Positions 34,144 to 42,666 are shown, counted from the stretch's first letter. The stretch is 64,000 nucleotides of DNA from DIGJ01 sp041739345 (GCA_041739345.1 JBGSNZ010000002.1:124001-188000), one strand, 5' to 3'. Notes: generated by a model from the letters alone, not told the origin. A program made the numbers and translations.

Positions 34144-35292
34144 ATGAGTAAAGAAATTTTAGTACATGGTCCGATGCAGGCTTCCAATCAGGTGTTTTCA
34201 GATAAAAAGGTACCAATCTATTCCATTTATCTTGAACGAGATTACAATAAGCTATCTGATATACTGGAAACATTGCAGGTAACAAAAGGCAAGGCGATGG
34301 TAATAACGGATTCTAATGTTGAGGCCTATCACCTAAAAGATGTTCTATTAAAAGTAAAAGAATATACAAATCATGTATATTCCTTTGTAATGGAAGCGGG
34401 TGAGGAGCATAAAAACCTAGATACCGTTTCTGATATATATGAGCAACTAATACAGAATAAATTTGATCGAAATGATGTGTTATTCGCGCTTGGTGGTGGA
34501 GTCGTTGGAGATATTACAGGATTTGTGGCGGCGACCTATTTACGAGGTATTCGCTTTGTACAATTACCAACTTCTTTATTAGCTATGGTTGATAGCAGTA
34601 TCGGTGGAAAAACAGGGGTAGATTTTCGCGCTTACAAAAATATGGTCGGCGCATTCCATCAACCTCAAGCTGTATATATTAATTTATCTGTGCTTGATAC
34701 TTTACCGAACCGTGAATTTTATTCCGGATTTGGTGAAATTATTAAACATGGCTTAATTCGAAACAATACGTATGCGCTTGCATTAAAAGAAAATGTTACA
34801 GCAGCTTTAAACCGTGATCTTGATACGCTAGAAGAAATTGTATATCAAAGTTGTCTGGTAAAACAAGCAGTTGTTGAAAATGATCCAACGGAGCAAAATG
34901 AGCGAGCTCTATTAAATTTCGGACATACGATTGGACATGCAGTAGAGAAATTTATGAACTTTTCTTTGCTTCATGGAGAGTGTGTTGCAATTGGAATGGT
35001 TGCAGCGTCTTATATTTCATATCTTCGAGCAACGATAAGTGAAGACTCCTTTAAAAGTATTATCAATCTGATTGAGGCCTATCAATTGCCGGTTATTCTC
35101 GGTACTGATATCAAGCAGCAAAAAATTAATCCGTCTGAGCTTTTATCGATTATCAAACACGATAAAAAGATGATTTCTGGACAAATTCGTTTTATTTTAT
35201 TAAAAGAATTAGGAAATGCCTACATTGATCAAACCGTTACGGAAGATGAAATGACAAAAGCAATTTCCTTTATTATGGGGGAAGATAATTAA
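34144..35292 (+). CDS. aroB: 3-dehydroquinate synthase
   Basis: Second step of the shikimate pathway: DAHP to 3-dehydroquinate, NAD and zinc dependent. 382 residues. Motifs: GEEHKNLDTV, ALGGGVVGDITGFVAATYLR, QLPTSLLAMVDSSIGGKTGV, and the metal ligands in the NFGHTIGHAVE and LLHGECVAIGM segments. Start ATG 34144 follows AAAGGGGAG; the frame is also open from 34120 but that part overlaps divIVA. lspA starts at the base after its stop. Confidence 0.97.
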   Translation: MSKEILVHGPMQASNQVFSDKKVPIYSIYLERDYNKLSDILETLQVTKGKAMVITDSNVEAYHLKDVLLKVKEYTNHVYSFVMEAGEEHKNLDTVSDIYEQLIQNKFDRNDVLFALGGGVVGDITGFVAATYLRGIRFVQLPTSLLAMVDSSIGGKTGVDFRAYKNMVGAFHQPQAVYINLSVLDTLPNREFYSGFGEIIKHGLIRNNTYALALKENVTAALNRDLDTLEEIVYQSCLVKQAVVENDPTEQNERALLNFGHTIGHAVEKFMNFSLLHGECVAIGMVAASYISYLRATISEDSFKSIINLIEAYQLPVILGTDIKQQKINPSELLSIIKHDKKMISGQIRFILLKELGNAYIDQTVTEDEMTKAISFIMGEDN

Positions 35293-35793
35293 ATGAAAAA
35301 AATGGCAAAGTATCTAGGCCTTAATGTCATACTGGTTGCATTGGATCAAATTACAAAATATTTTGCACAATCAAAATTAATGGGAACAGATGGTATCTCA
35401 TTGATAAAAGGAGTATTTAAACTTCAATATTTGGAAAATAGTGGAGCTGCTTTTGGTATGTTTCAAAACCAGCTCGCTTTATTTATACCGGTTACAGTAC
35501 TTATTTTTCTTGGAATCATCTATATTTATAATAAAATACCGGATACTAAAAGATTCATACCGATTCAGTATATCTGTATCTTTATTAGTGCAGGTGCAAT
35601 CGGAAATCTCATTGATCGTATCGTGAATAATTATGTCATAGATTTTTTATATTTTGAATTAATTAATTTTGCGATATTTAATGTTGCAGATTGCTATGTA
35701 ACTGTTTCAGCTACTTTATTACTTATCTTAGGCTTCTTTTACTATAAAGATGAGGATTTTGACTTCTTAAAAAAAGAAAAAGGAAATAAATAA
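35293..35793 (+). CDS. lspA: Lipoprotein signal peptidase
   Basis: Cuts the signal peptide of prolipoproteins at the lipid-modified cysteine. 166 residues with four membrane helices. Catalytic Asp pair in GNLIDRIVNNYVIDFL and FNVADCYVT; also LDQITKYFAQ and ENSGAAFGMFQ. It matures lipoproteins such as the carboxypeptidase at 27715 and the rhodanese at 51954. The stop overlaps the rluD start (TAATG). Confidence 0.97.
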   Translation: MKKMAKYLGLNVILVALDQITKYFAQSKLMGTDGISLIKGVFKLQYLENSGAAFGMFQNQLALFIPVTVLIFLGIIYIYNKIPDTKRFIPIQYICIFISAGAIGNLIDRIVNNYVIDFLYFELINFAIFNVADCYVTVSATLLLILGFFYYKDEDFDFLKKEKGNK

Positions 35794-36758
35794 TGAATAA
35801 TGATATGTTAGATCTAAGTAATGAAGTTTTTTTGCCAGAAGAGGACATTAGTTTACTCGTTGTTGAGCCGCAATTTGAAGGTGTGAGACTTGATAAGTAC
35901 CTCACACAACTGAACGATTCCATGACCAGAAGTTATATTCAAAAACTAATTAAAGAAGATCAGGTAATCATAAATGGAAAACCTGCAAAATCAAATTATA
36001 AACTCTCTGTCAAGGATGAGATAGCATTTAATATCCCAACTCCAGTTTCTATCGATATATTACCAGAAGATATCCCGTTATCAATTCTATATGAAGATAA
36101 TGATTTGATTGTAATTAATAAACAAAAAAATATGGTGGTGCATCCAGCCCCAGGGCATTACAGTGGTACGATAGTAAATGCTTTGATGTATCATTGCAAG
36201 GATAATCTTTCTGGAATTAATGGTGTTTTACGCCCAGGAATCGTTCATCGCATTGATAAAAACACCACTGGTGCAATTGTTATCTGCAAAAATGATTTGG
36301 CTCACAATTCCCTTGCAGCACAGCTAAAAGAACATAGTATAACAAGAAAATATGACGCAATTGTATATAATCATTTTAATGAGGAGGAAGGATTGGTCAA
36401 TGCTCCTATTGGTCGGCATCCAATCGATCGAAAAAAAATGGCGATAAACTACAAAAATGGGAGAGAGGCTATTACTCATTACCATCTAATTCAAAATTTA
36501 GATCAGAATTTCGCGCATGTTGAATGTCAACTTGAAACTGGAAGAACACATCAAATTCGAGTTCATTTGACTAGCATCAATCATCCATTGCTTGGAGATG
36601 ATGTTTATGGTCCTGCAAAGTCAAAATTCAACTTAGAAGGGCAGACCTTACATGCTAGGATTTTAGGTTTTAAGCATCCGGCTACTGGAGAATATATGGA
36701 ATTTGAAGCACCATTGCCAAGTTATTTTAAAAGTATTTTAAATGTTTTAAAAGTATAA
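35793..36758 (+). CDS. rluD: Ribosomal large-subunit pseudouridine synthase, RluD type
   Basis: Makes pseudouridines in 23S rRNA (helix 69 for RluD itself). 321 residues: N-terminal S4 domain (RLDKYLTQLNDSMTRSYIQK), then the catalytic domain with HRIDKNTTGAIV holding the catalytic Asp, and GRTHQIRVHL. The lspA-rluD pair is standard in Firmicutes. Which rRNA positions it modifies cannot be told from sequence. Terminator 6 bases after the stop. Confidence 0.94.
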   Translation: MNNDMLDLSNEVFLPEEDISLLVVEPQFEGVRLDKYLTQLNDSMTRSYIQKLIKEDQVIINGKPAKSNYKLSVKDEIAFNIPTPVSIDILPEDIPLSILYEDNDLIVINKQKNMVVHPAPGHYSGTIVNALMYHCKDNLSGINGVLRPGIVHRIDKNTTGAIVICKNDLAHNSLAAQLKEHSITRKYDAIVYNHFNEEEGLVNAPIGRHPIDRKKMAINYKNGREAITHYHLIQNLDQNFAHVECQLETGRTHQIRVHLTSINHPLLGDDVYGPAKSKFNLEGQTLHARILGFKHPATGEYMEFEAPLPSYFKSILNVLKV

Positions 36759-36764
36759 TATTTA

Positions 36765-36795
36765 GAAGCCTCATTACGTAGGCTTCTTTTTTTAT
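36765..36795 (+). terminator. Intrinsic terminator after rluD
   Basis: AGAAGCCT (36765-36772) pairs with AGGCTTCT (36781-36788), 8-base loop, then seven T. Confidence 0.9.
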
Positions 36796-36860
36796 GTATT
36801 TTTAATAAATAAAATGTTACAAATTTGTGTACTATTTTTCAATTTTATTACATAACTTTG

Positions 36861-36889
36861 TTGACAAAAGTAGTCTAGTAATGTAGAAT
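36861..36889 (+). promoter_or_regulatory. Sigma-A promoter upstream of the BlaI-like gene
   Basis: TTGACA (36861-36866), 17 bases, TAGAAT (36884-36889). The -10 box is overlapped by the first BlaI-type dyad. The leader would be about 230 bases; a second -10-like TATAAT at 37050-37055 has no -35 box. Confidence 0.7.
36874..36887. promoter_or_regulatory. BlaI-type operator candidate 1
   Basis: TCTAG-N4-GTAGA, one base away from the perfect dyad TCTAC-N4-GTAGA found twice further on. It overlaps the -10 box. Confidence 0.45.
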
Positions 36890-36905
36890 TGATTTGCTCG
36901 CACCT

Positions 36906-36919
36906 TCTACGTTAGTAGA
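36906..36919. promoter_or_regulatory. BlaI-type operator candidate 2
   Basis: Perfect dyad TCTAC-GTTA-GTAGA. Its centre is 32 bases (three helix turns) from candidate 1, so bound dimers would face the same side of the DNA. BlaI/MecI proteins bind TACA/TGTA-type dyads, which is similar but not identical. Confidence 0.5.
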
Positions 36920-37085
36920 TATTTCCATTTATGCATTTTATTCAAAATTATATTCTACGGAATTTTATATATATTTATTTAGATTAACTTGAAATCAAAT
37001 TTACTTATACGACAATAGTAGTACATAGAAAACACTGGATTTATATAGTTATAATATAGCAAGTAATTCGTTGCAAATTCTGTAT

Positions 37086-37099
37086 TCTACATTCGTAGA
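37086..37099. promoter_or_regulatory. BlaI-type operator candidate 3
   Basis: Perfect dyad TCTAC-ATTC-GTAGA, 11 bases before the ribosome binding site of the regulator gene. Confidence 0.45.
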
Positions 37100-37123
37100 G
37101 GAATGTAATGGGAGGTAATATCT

Positions 37124-37486
37124 GTGAAGGAAATCAGATTACACGAAGGTGAATTGAATATAATGGAGCTTCTTTGGTCCAATAAGGCATTAGCAGCCAA
37201 GGATATATCAAAAATCATTAAAGAATACATCGGTTGGGAAAAAAACACTACTTATACCGTAATAAAACGACTTATTGATAAAGGTGCAATTGAGCGTGAA
37301 GATCCTGGATTTTTGTGCAAAGCAGTAATATCAAAAAAGACGGTTCAAAATATTGAAACCAATGCCTTAATAAATAAATTGTACAATGGCTCCTTAAATA
37401 ATTTTATTATGGATTTTTTGAGAAATCAGAATATGTCAAATTCAGAAATTTTAGAATTACAAAGAATTATTTCTGAAAAAAAATAG
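37124..37486 (+). CDS. BlaI/MecI/CopY-type transcriptional repressor
   Basis: 120 residues with the winged helix of the BlaI family: LHEGELNIMELLWSNKALAA, KDISKIIKEYIGWEKNTTYT (recognition helix VIKRLIDKGAI). The C-terminal dimer part is present. Such repressors are normally inactivated by a BlaR1-type membrane protease, but no such gene is nearby. Start is GTG 37124, 8 bases after GGGAGG. Three dyads upstream suggest it represses itself. Targets may include the 44-residue membrane protein downstream, though no dyad is seen there. Confidence 0.9.
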   Translation: MKEIRLHEGELNIMELLWSNKALAAKDISKIIKEYIGWEKNTTYTVIKRLIDKGAIEREDPGFLCKAVISKKTVQNIETNALINKLYNGSLNNFIMDFLRNQNMSNSEILELQRIISEKK

Positions 37487-37536
37487 AATGGTATTAGTTA
37501 ATAAATTTAAAATTTTTCGTTCTCTTTTATAGAATG

Positions 37537-37581
37537 GGCTTTTGAAAAATAGATGTATCTATTTAATCAAGAGCCTTTTTT
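37537..37581 (+). terminator. Terminator after the BlaI-type gene
   Basis: GGCTTTTGA (37537-37545) pairs with TCAAGAGCC (37567-37575) with one G-U, an inner ATAGAT/ATCTAT pair, and a run of T. Confidence 0.8.
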
Positions 37582-37604
37582 AAAATCATTTTATATAATT
37601 ATTT

Positions 37605-37633
37605 TTGACAATCTTGCATTTATTGCTTATGAT
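37605..37633 (+). promoter_or_regulatory. Sigma-A promoter for the 44-residue membrane protein
   Basis: TTGACA (37605-37610), 17 bases, TATGAT (37628-37633). The leader to 37744 is about 104 bases and contains an ATATAGTTATAATA segment also present upstream of the BlaI-type gene (37043-37056). Confidence 0.7.
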
Positions 37634-37743
37634 GAAACAAATGACAGACTGCATAGTAAAACTGATATATTAATATAGTTATAATACAGAGATTGTAAAT
37701 AAAGAAATTTATATTCTATGTTATAATGGGAGGGGTGTTTGCT

Positions 37744-37878
37744 ATGACAGAAATTGCAGGAGTATTTATTATTATGGCAGTAGCATATTACATAATAAAA
37801 AATGCAGTCAAGAATGGTATTATTGAGGCAGATAAATGTATAAAAGAGCAGAATAAGAATAAACAGTATTTAAAATAA
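37744..37878 (+). CDS. Small single-helix membrane protein (44 residues)
   Basis: A short gene with all signals of a real one: consensus promoter, GGGAGGGG ribosome binding site, ATG, and a stop before the next gene's own leader. The product starts MTEIAGVFIIMAVAYYIIK with one membrane helix (about 4-19), followed by a charged cytoplasmic tail (NAVKNGIIEADKCIKEQ). It resembles tiny membrane proteins seen in Lachnospiraceae, but I cannot name a family with certainty. It is co-oriented with the BlaI-type gene and 63 bases before the flavodoxin/ferredoxin gene. Confidence 0.65.
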   Translation: MTEIAGVFIIMAVAYYIIKNAVKNGIIEADKCIKEQNKNKQYLK

Positions 37879-37941
37879 TTTTGATGTATAATATTGCAAG
37901 GTGTTACATGGTCGTAATAAGATAATACTAGGAGGAATTCT

Positions 37942-38814
37942 ATGAGGCCAATTAGGTCGGTAAATATTGTGTTTTTCACAGGAACAGGTGGCACTGCTAG
38001 AATTGCAAAAAGTATGGAAGAAGAATTCATAAAGAACGGAGTTCAAGTCTTTAAAACGGAATTGAATGGAAAGAGTATAAATAGAATGACCTCGGATTTA
38101 CTTATTATATTATTTCCGGTTTATGCATTAAATGCGCCAAAGCCAATCGATGACATGATTGCCAAACTCCCGTTTGGAAAAGGACAGCCTACCGCAGTGT
38201 TATCGGTTTCTGGTGGTGGTGAAATCACACCAAATACAGCTTGCCGTGTTTCTACGATTCGAGGATTAAAGAGAAAAGGATATCATGTCTATTATGAAAA
38301 TATGTTTGTAATGCCAAGTAATTTTTTGATTACTTATGAAGACATCCTATCTGCTATGATACTACAAAAATCAACGGATTTTTCCAAACAGGTAGTAACC
38401 GAAATTCTTCAAGGAACAAAGCGTCGTACAAAACCAAAGTTTCTTGATCGTATCCTTTCAAAGATTTTAGTGATTGAGAAGATTGGATGTAAACTGTTTG
38501 GTAAAAATTTAAAAACGAATGGAAAATGCAATGGATGTGCTTGGTGTGCAAAGCAGTGTCCTAGAAAAAATATTAAGATGAAGAATGGACGACCATCATT
38601 TGGGTGGAGGTGCATTATTTGCTTACGTTGTGTCTATGGATGCCCTAAAAAAGCAATTTTCCCAGGTATAGGGAAATTTATTGTATTAAAAGAGGGCTAT
38701 AATTTAAAGAAGCTGGAAGATAATACGAAGGACCTGACGAATTTTCCACCAATATCTGACATAGCAAAAGGGAAAGCACTTAGTGGCGTAAAAAAGTATC
38801 TAGAAGAAAATTAA
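37942..38814 (+). CDS. EFR1-type flavodoxin/ferredoxin protein
   Basis: 290 residues. The first 150 form a flavodoxin-like domain (VFFTGTGGTARIAK, the phosphate-binding start, and LFPVYALNAPKP). The last 90 carry two 4Fe-4S motifs: CNGCAWCAKQCP and CIICLRCVYGCP. This arrangement is that of the EFRO/EFR1 family of anaerobes; it should pass electrons between FMN and two clusters. The partner is not known; the FMN-binding protein and [FeFe] hydrogenase that follow on the other strand are possible. RBS AGGAGGAAT. Terminator right after the stop. Confidence 0.92.
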   Translation: MRPIRSVNIVFFTGTGGTARIAKSMEEEFIKNGVQVFKTELNGKSINRMTSDLLIILFPVYALNAPKPIDDMIAKLPFGKGQPTAVLSVSGGGEITPNTACRVSTIRGLKRKGYHVYYENMFVMPSNFLITYEDILSAMILQKSTDFSKQVVTEILQGTKRRTKPKFLDRILSKILVIEKIGCKLFGKNLKTNGKCNGCAWCAKQCPRKNIKMKNGRPSFGWRCIICLRCVYGCPKKAIFPGIGKFIVLKEGYNLKKLEDNTKDLTNFPPISDIAKGKALSGVKKYLEEN

Positions 38815-38816
38815 GA

Positions 38817-38857
38817 GAAAAAAAGGTTGAGCCATTTAATGTCTCAACCTTTTTTTC
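38817..38857. terminator. Two-way terminator
   Basis: AAAAGGTTGAG (38821-38831) pairs with CTCAACCTTTT (38843-38853), with A-run and T-run on either side. The remaining 150 bases up to 39006 are AT-rich without visible features. Confidence 0.9.
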
Positions 38858-39006
38858 GAATATATCATAACCTATATCATAACCTTTTTATCAGGATGCT
38901 TATTAAACAACAAATCATTAATAAGATATATTATTAATAAGGACTGAATACTAGTATAAATCTAACGAAATCAAAGTACTGATTCCGCAGTAGAATACAA
39001 AAGCCT

Positions 39007-39609
39007 TTAATTTTTCGCATTACTCATAGCATCTTGCACTGCTTCTATAATTCCCATACTGCTGTAGGTTGCCCCTGAAACGGCATCAACATCTGTGGAC
39101 TGGGCATCCATAATTTCACTTATGACATCGTCACATGCATAGTTGAAGTACCTTGAAGTATCTTCATTCGATAATACCTTGATACTCTTGATAACATCAT
39201 TTTTTATCGTGATAGATACCGTTGTGGTTCCGTTTCTATAGCCAGTTCCTGATCCTTCATATTCACCATCCTTATATTTGGTGGTAACAGTAACTTTACA
39301 GGAATATTTCTTACTATTTACGGTAGCGGTAATTGTAGCAGTACCTTTTTTCTTTGCGGTTACTTTTCCAATACTAGAAACAGTTGCGACCGATTTATTA
39401 CTGGACGACCATTTTACAGTATTAGTAGTTCCTGTAACTTTTAAATTATATGTTTTCCCAAGATTTAATGTTAGCTTTGTCTTATTGATTTTTACTGTTG
39501 TTGCGTTAACTGTGGCTACATTATTAAATGAAAATGGTAATGTAGGAACAAACATAGACAGTATGAATACGAAAATTATTGCAAAACTCACTCGTCTGAA
39601 TTTTTTCAT
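39007..39609 (-). CDS. Secreted Ig-like (BIG2) plus FMN-binding domain protein
   Basis: 200 residues. Signal peptide 1-37 (basic start, hydrophobic 8-25). Residues 38-108 form a BIG2 Ig-like domain (KLTLNLGKTYNLKVTG, KWSSSNKSVATVSSIGKVTA). Residues 112-198 are an FMN-binding domain (GTGYRNGTTTVSITIKNDVI) with SGATYSS near the end, where the Thr is the expected covalent FMN site added by a flavin transferase (ApbE). It would be a flavoprotein outside the membrane, possibly in extracellular electron transfer or reduction of a small substrate (inference). RBS AAGGAAGG. Confidence 0.9.
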   Translation of the reverse strand: MKKFRRVSFAIIFVFILSMFVPTLPFSFNNVATVNATTVKINKTKLTLNLGKTYNLKVTGTTNTVKWSSSNKSVATVSSIGKVTAKKKGTATITATVNSKKYSCKVTVTTKYKDGEYEGSGTGYRNGTTTVSITIKNDVIKSIKVLSNEDTSRYFNYACDDVISEIMDAQSTDVDAVSGATYSSMGIIEAVQDAMSNAKN

Positions 39610-39815
39610 TTTAGATTATCCTTCCTTTTAATTAAGTATATCGCGCAAAACTGCTGATATAGGTTTTTTTATTGGTATAGTTATATATTTCTTGGTATTG
39701 ATTATATTAGCAAATAAATGTGTTCGATTTATGTCGAAATTATGGTATCAATGCTTCGTTTAGAACGTTACTTCAAAAGAGTTTTTTAGCATGAATAAAA
39801 AAAGAGAAGATAGTC

Positions 39816-39863
39816 AAAAAAGCGACAACTAGATTGATGTATTAATCTAGTTGTCGCTTTTTT
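39816..39863. terminator. 20-base perfect terminator hairpin after the [FeFe] hydrogenase
   Basis: 39816-39835 pairs perfectly with 39844-39863; A6 and T6 at the ends make it able to work both ways. It ends the minus-strand hydrogenase transcript. Confidence 0.9.
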
Positions 39864-39875
39864 AATAAATAAGAA

Positions 39876-41126
39876 TTAGAAATGTCTTGTGAATATTTCA
39901 CTATCTTCTAAGAGACTTTCAATTGTATCAAAACCAAGACGATGCAGCAATTCAATCACATAAGGGTTATCAATCGGTGTTTTATAATTTGCCATATCTC
40001 CATATTTATTTACATTTTCACACCCTTGTATACGATCAATGATGGCTTTTGGACCGCCGACGCATCCACCAGCGCAACCCATTCCCTCAAAAAAGTTTGC
40101 ATTGGTATTTCCGTCCAATAATTCTTTAATCATAGCCTTGCAAGCTGATACACCATCTGCTTGCTGTGTGCGAATTGATATTTTATGATCTGGATCAATA
40201 CGTTTTACGGTCTCTTTTACCGCCTCACTAACACCTCCGGAACGCGCGTATATTCGACCAGCGTAAGAAGAGTGGTCCTTATCACTTTCTTCCATCTTTG
40301 CCGGATTAATATCCATTGCTTCAAAGATATCCGAAACCTCTTGGAAGGTCAATACATAGTCAACTGCACCAATCAAGTCGGGCTCTTTTGCCTCCGCTTT
40401 CTTTGCGATGCATGGACCAATAAAAACAGTTAGAGCATCTGGATGCAGATGTTTTACGGTACGCCCAGCTGCAATCATAGGTGATACAGCTCCAGGAACA
40501 TGCGGCAAAAGATCATGATAAATTTTTCTAATCATGGCAATCCAAATTGGACAGCAGCAGCTAGCTAATTGAAAATCCGTCTCTTTATTTATATTATGAT
40601 TAAACTCCAGTGCTTCTTTTAATGTAAGAATGTCAGCAAGCAATGAGACCTCAATCATACCATCAAATCCCATTTTCTTTAGCGCATTACGCAATTTACC
40701 TGGAGTCACTTCCTTGGTAAATTGTCCTAAAAAAGCCGGAGCCACAAGTGCATATGACAAGCCAGTGTTTGATTGAAGGGATTCTAGCGCAGGAATGATA
40801 TCACGGCTCGCGGTTAATTTTTCTGAACGGCAATGATCAATACAAGCGGAACAGCCAATGCATTGATTTGCATTAATTTCTATTTTGCCATCTTCATTTT
40901 CATTGATTGCATCAAAGGAGCAGACGTTCATACAAGTGTTTTGATCTTTGGGAGAACAAGTACAATCGCCAGTCCGCCAGACATAACCATGTTTTTCCGG
41001 ATGCAAAAGGCAATCCAGTTGATTGCTATCGTATTGATCATTATATCTTCTTTCTAATTCTTCGGTATTGGCTCCGGCAATTGCATCGGCCATAAGTGTT
41101 TGATATAATTCATTAAATGTTGTCAT
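39876..41126 (-). CDS. Monomeric [FeFe] hydrogenase with two 4Fe-4S clusters
   Basis: Makes or oxidises H2, or senses it, in the cytosol. 416 residues. Two ferredoxin motifs at the N-terminal side (CTCSPKDQNTCMNVCSFDA and CIGCSACIDHCRSEK), then the H-cluster domain. H-cluster signatures are present but not standard: SCCCPIW in place of TSCCPxW, GPCIAKKAE in place of MPCxxKxxE, and EGMGCAGGCVGGP in place of ExMxCxGGCxxGGG. No NADH-binding parts. This fits the smaller non-A groups of [FeFe] hydrogenases in Clostridia. AAGGAG before the ATG, own promoter at 41181-41210. Confidence 0.92.
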   Translation of the reverse strand: MTTFNELYQTLMADAIAGANTEELERRYNDQYDSNQLDCLLHPEKHGYVWRTGDCTCSPKDQNTCMNVCSFDAINENEDGKIEINANQCIGCSACIDHCRSEKLTASRDIIPALESLQSNTGLSYALVAPAFLGQFTKEVTPGKLRNALKKMGFDGMIEVSLLADILTLKEALEFNHNINKETDFQLASCCCPIWIAMIRKIYHDLLPHVPGAVSPMIAAGRTVKHLHPDALTVFIGPCIAKKAEAKEPDLIGAVDYVLTFQEVSDIFEAMDINPAKMEESDKDHSSYAGRIYARSGGVSEAVKETVKRIDPDHKISIRTQQADGVSACKAMIKELLDGNTNANFFEGMGCAGGCVGGPKAIIDRIQGCENVNKYGDMANYKTPIDNPYVIELLHRLGFDTIESLLEDSEIFTRHF

Positions 41127-41180
41127 TTCTTACTCCTTTTTCCGCCTCGAATATATAAGAAATCTATAGAATATGAGTCT

Positions 41181-41210
41181 ATTATAAGAGGATGTCCGTA
41201 GTTGTGTCAA
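41181..41210 (-). promoter_or_regulatory. Sigma-A promoter of the [FeFe] hydrogenase
   Basis: On the minus strand TTGACA (41210-41205), 18 bases, TATAAT (41186-41181); both boxes perfect. Leader of about 48 bases. Confidence 0.8.
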
Positions 41211-41259
41211 CTCATTCCAAATCAGATTTAGCTGACGAATATATTTAGTTTTAGAAATC

Positions 41260-41287
41260 ACGATAATCCGCTTTTTTTCATATATTA
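41260..41287 (+). promoter_or_regulatory. Candidate sigma-K promoter of the SpoIID-like gene
   Basis: AC (41260-41261), 17 bases, CATATATTA (41279-41287), matching the sigma-K pattern AC-N16/17-CATAnnnTA. Start near 41294, 23 bases before the ATG. The pattern is short, so chance matches are possible. Confidence 0.35.
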
Positions 41288-41316
41288 TAATGAAATATTT
41301 GTTCGAGGTCTCATAA

Positions 41317-42612
41317 ATGAACGATTTTTTTGAAGAAAGAAAGAAATCAATAAATGCTATGCCTTTTCAATTATTCCCAACGCAAATTAAAACACAGAGC
41401 ATGGGACAGATTCAAATACGTTGCACGACATCAGGCTTAATTCCGATTGAAAATGCGAAAGCAACGATTACATATCCTGGTCAGCCATCTAACATTATAG
41501 ATATATTGGCTACCGATCATTCTGGCTTATCAAATAAGATAGCTTTACCAGCTCCCAATATAGACTATAGTCTAGAACCTTCCTCGGTACAGCCATATTC
41601 AACCTATGATATATATGTAAATGCCGCAGGCTTTGAACCGTCCGTTTTTTATAATGTTGAAATCCTTTCGAATACGAGTTCTGAATTAAGTGTAACGCTA
41701 ACTCTTTTATCAGAAGATACTAAGGAGTTAGAAAAATTCGTAATATCAGATCACACATTGTATGGAGACTATCCTCCTAAAATTAAAGAAACTGAAATAA
41801 AATCGGTCAGAGAAACAGGAGAGATCGTATTAAGTCAAGTGGTAATTCCTGAATATATAATCGTACATGATGGAGCACTTGGTAGTACCGCAACAAATTA
41901 TTGGGTTAAATTCAAAGATTATATAAAAAATGTTACCAGCAGTGAAATATATGCCACTTGGCCCGAATCGACTATTTATGCGAATGTTCTAGCAATTCTA
42001 TCCTTCACCTTAAATCGAGTCTATACAGAATGGTATCCTAGTAAAGGATTTAATTTCACGATAACTTCATCTACAGCATATGATCATAAATGGATAAACG
42101 GAAGGAATATTTACGAAAACATCAGTCAAATTGTTGACTCTGTTTTTGTAAATTACCTATCGTTTCCCAACGTAATACAACCAATATTAACGCAGTACTG
42201 TGACGGTAATAAAGTTACGTGTCCTAATTGGATGTCACAATGGGGTTCGAAAACGTTAGGGGATCAGGGTTATTCAGCCATTGAAATTCTAAGATACTAT
42301 TATGGAAATCAAATGTACATTAATACAGCCACACAAGTAGCTGGCGTTCCTTCGTCATGGAAAAATAAAGATTTAGTCATTGGCTCACGAGGTGAAAGTG
42401 TGAAGACGATGCAAGAACAGTTAAATCGAATAGCTGCTGTCTATTCCGCAATACCAAAGATTAGCGTGGATGGTATATATGGTCCAAAAACAGCTGCAGC
42501 AGTCAAAACCTTTCAAAACATATTTTCTTTACCGGCAACTGGTATTGTGAATCGAGCAACTTGGTATAAAATATCACAGATTTATGTTGGAATTACCCGA
42601 ATAGCAGAATAG
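41317..42612 (+). CDS. SpoIID-like protein with C-terminal peptidoglycan-binding domain
   Basis: 431 residues, no signal peptide. N-terminal beta-rich part (about 1-150). The middle (about 180-345) resembles SpoIID/LytB lytic transglycosylase proteins: VLAILSFTLNRVY, then CPNWMSQWGSKTLGDQGYSA and IEILRYYYG, close to the MSQxGA...G-Y-EIL-YYY end of that family. Residues about 350-428 are a peptidoglycan-binding domain (SVKTMQEQLNRIA, DGIYGPKTAAAVKTFQNIF). A role in spore cortex or coat is likely (inference); lack of a signal fits mother-cell deposition. GAGGT before the ATG. Confidence 0.8.
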   Translation: MNDFFEERKKSINAMPFQLFPTQIKTQSMGQIQIRCTTSGLIPIENAKATITYPGQPSNIIDILATDHSGLSNKIALPAPNIDYSLEPSSVQPYSTYDIYVNAAGFEPSVFYNVEILSNTSSELSVTLTLLSEDTKELEKFVISDHTLYGDYPPKIKETEIKSVRETGEIVLSQVVIPEYIIVHDGALGSTATNYWVKFKDYIKNVTSSEIYATWPESTIYANVLAILSFTLNRVYTEWYPSKGFNFTITSSTAYDHKWINGRNIYENISQIVDSVFVNYLSFPNVIQPILTQYCDGNKVTCPNWMSQWGSKTLGDQGYSAIEILRYYYGNQMYINTATQVAGVPSSWKNKDLVIGSRGESVKTMQEQLNRIAAVYSAIPKISVDGIYGPKTAAAVKTFQNIFSLPATGIVNRATWYKISQIYVGITRIAE

Positions 42613-42616
42613 AAAT

Positions 42617-42666
42617 AAGGGCTTTTGCTTTACAAATCAATATTGATTTGTCTGGCAAAAGCCCTT
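42617..42666. terminator. Two-way terminator hairpin
   Basis: AAGGGCTTTTGC (42617-42628) pairs with GCAAAAGCCCTT (42655-42666), with an inner AAATCAAT/ATTGATTT pair. It separates the SpoIID-like gene from the convergent CBS gene. Confidence 0.85.
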
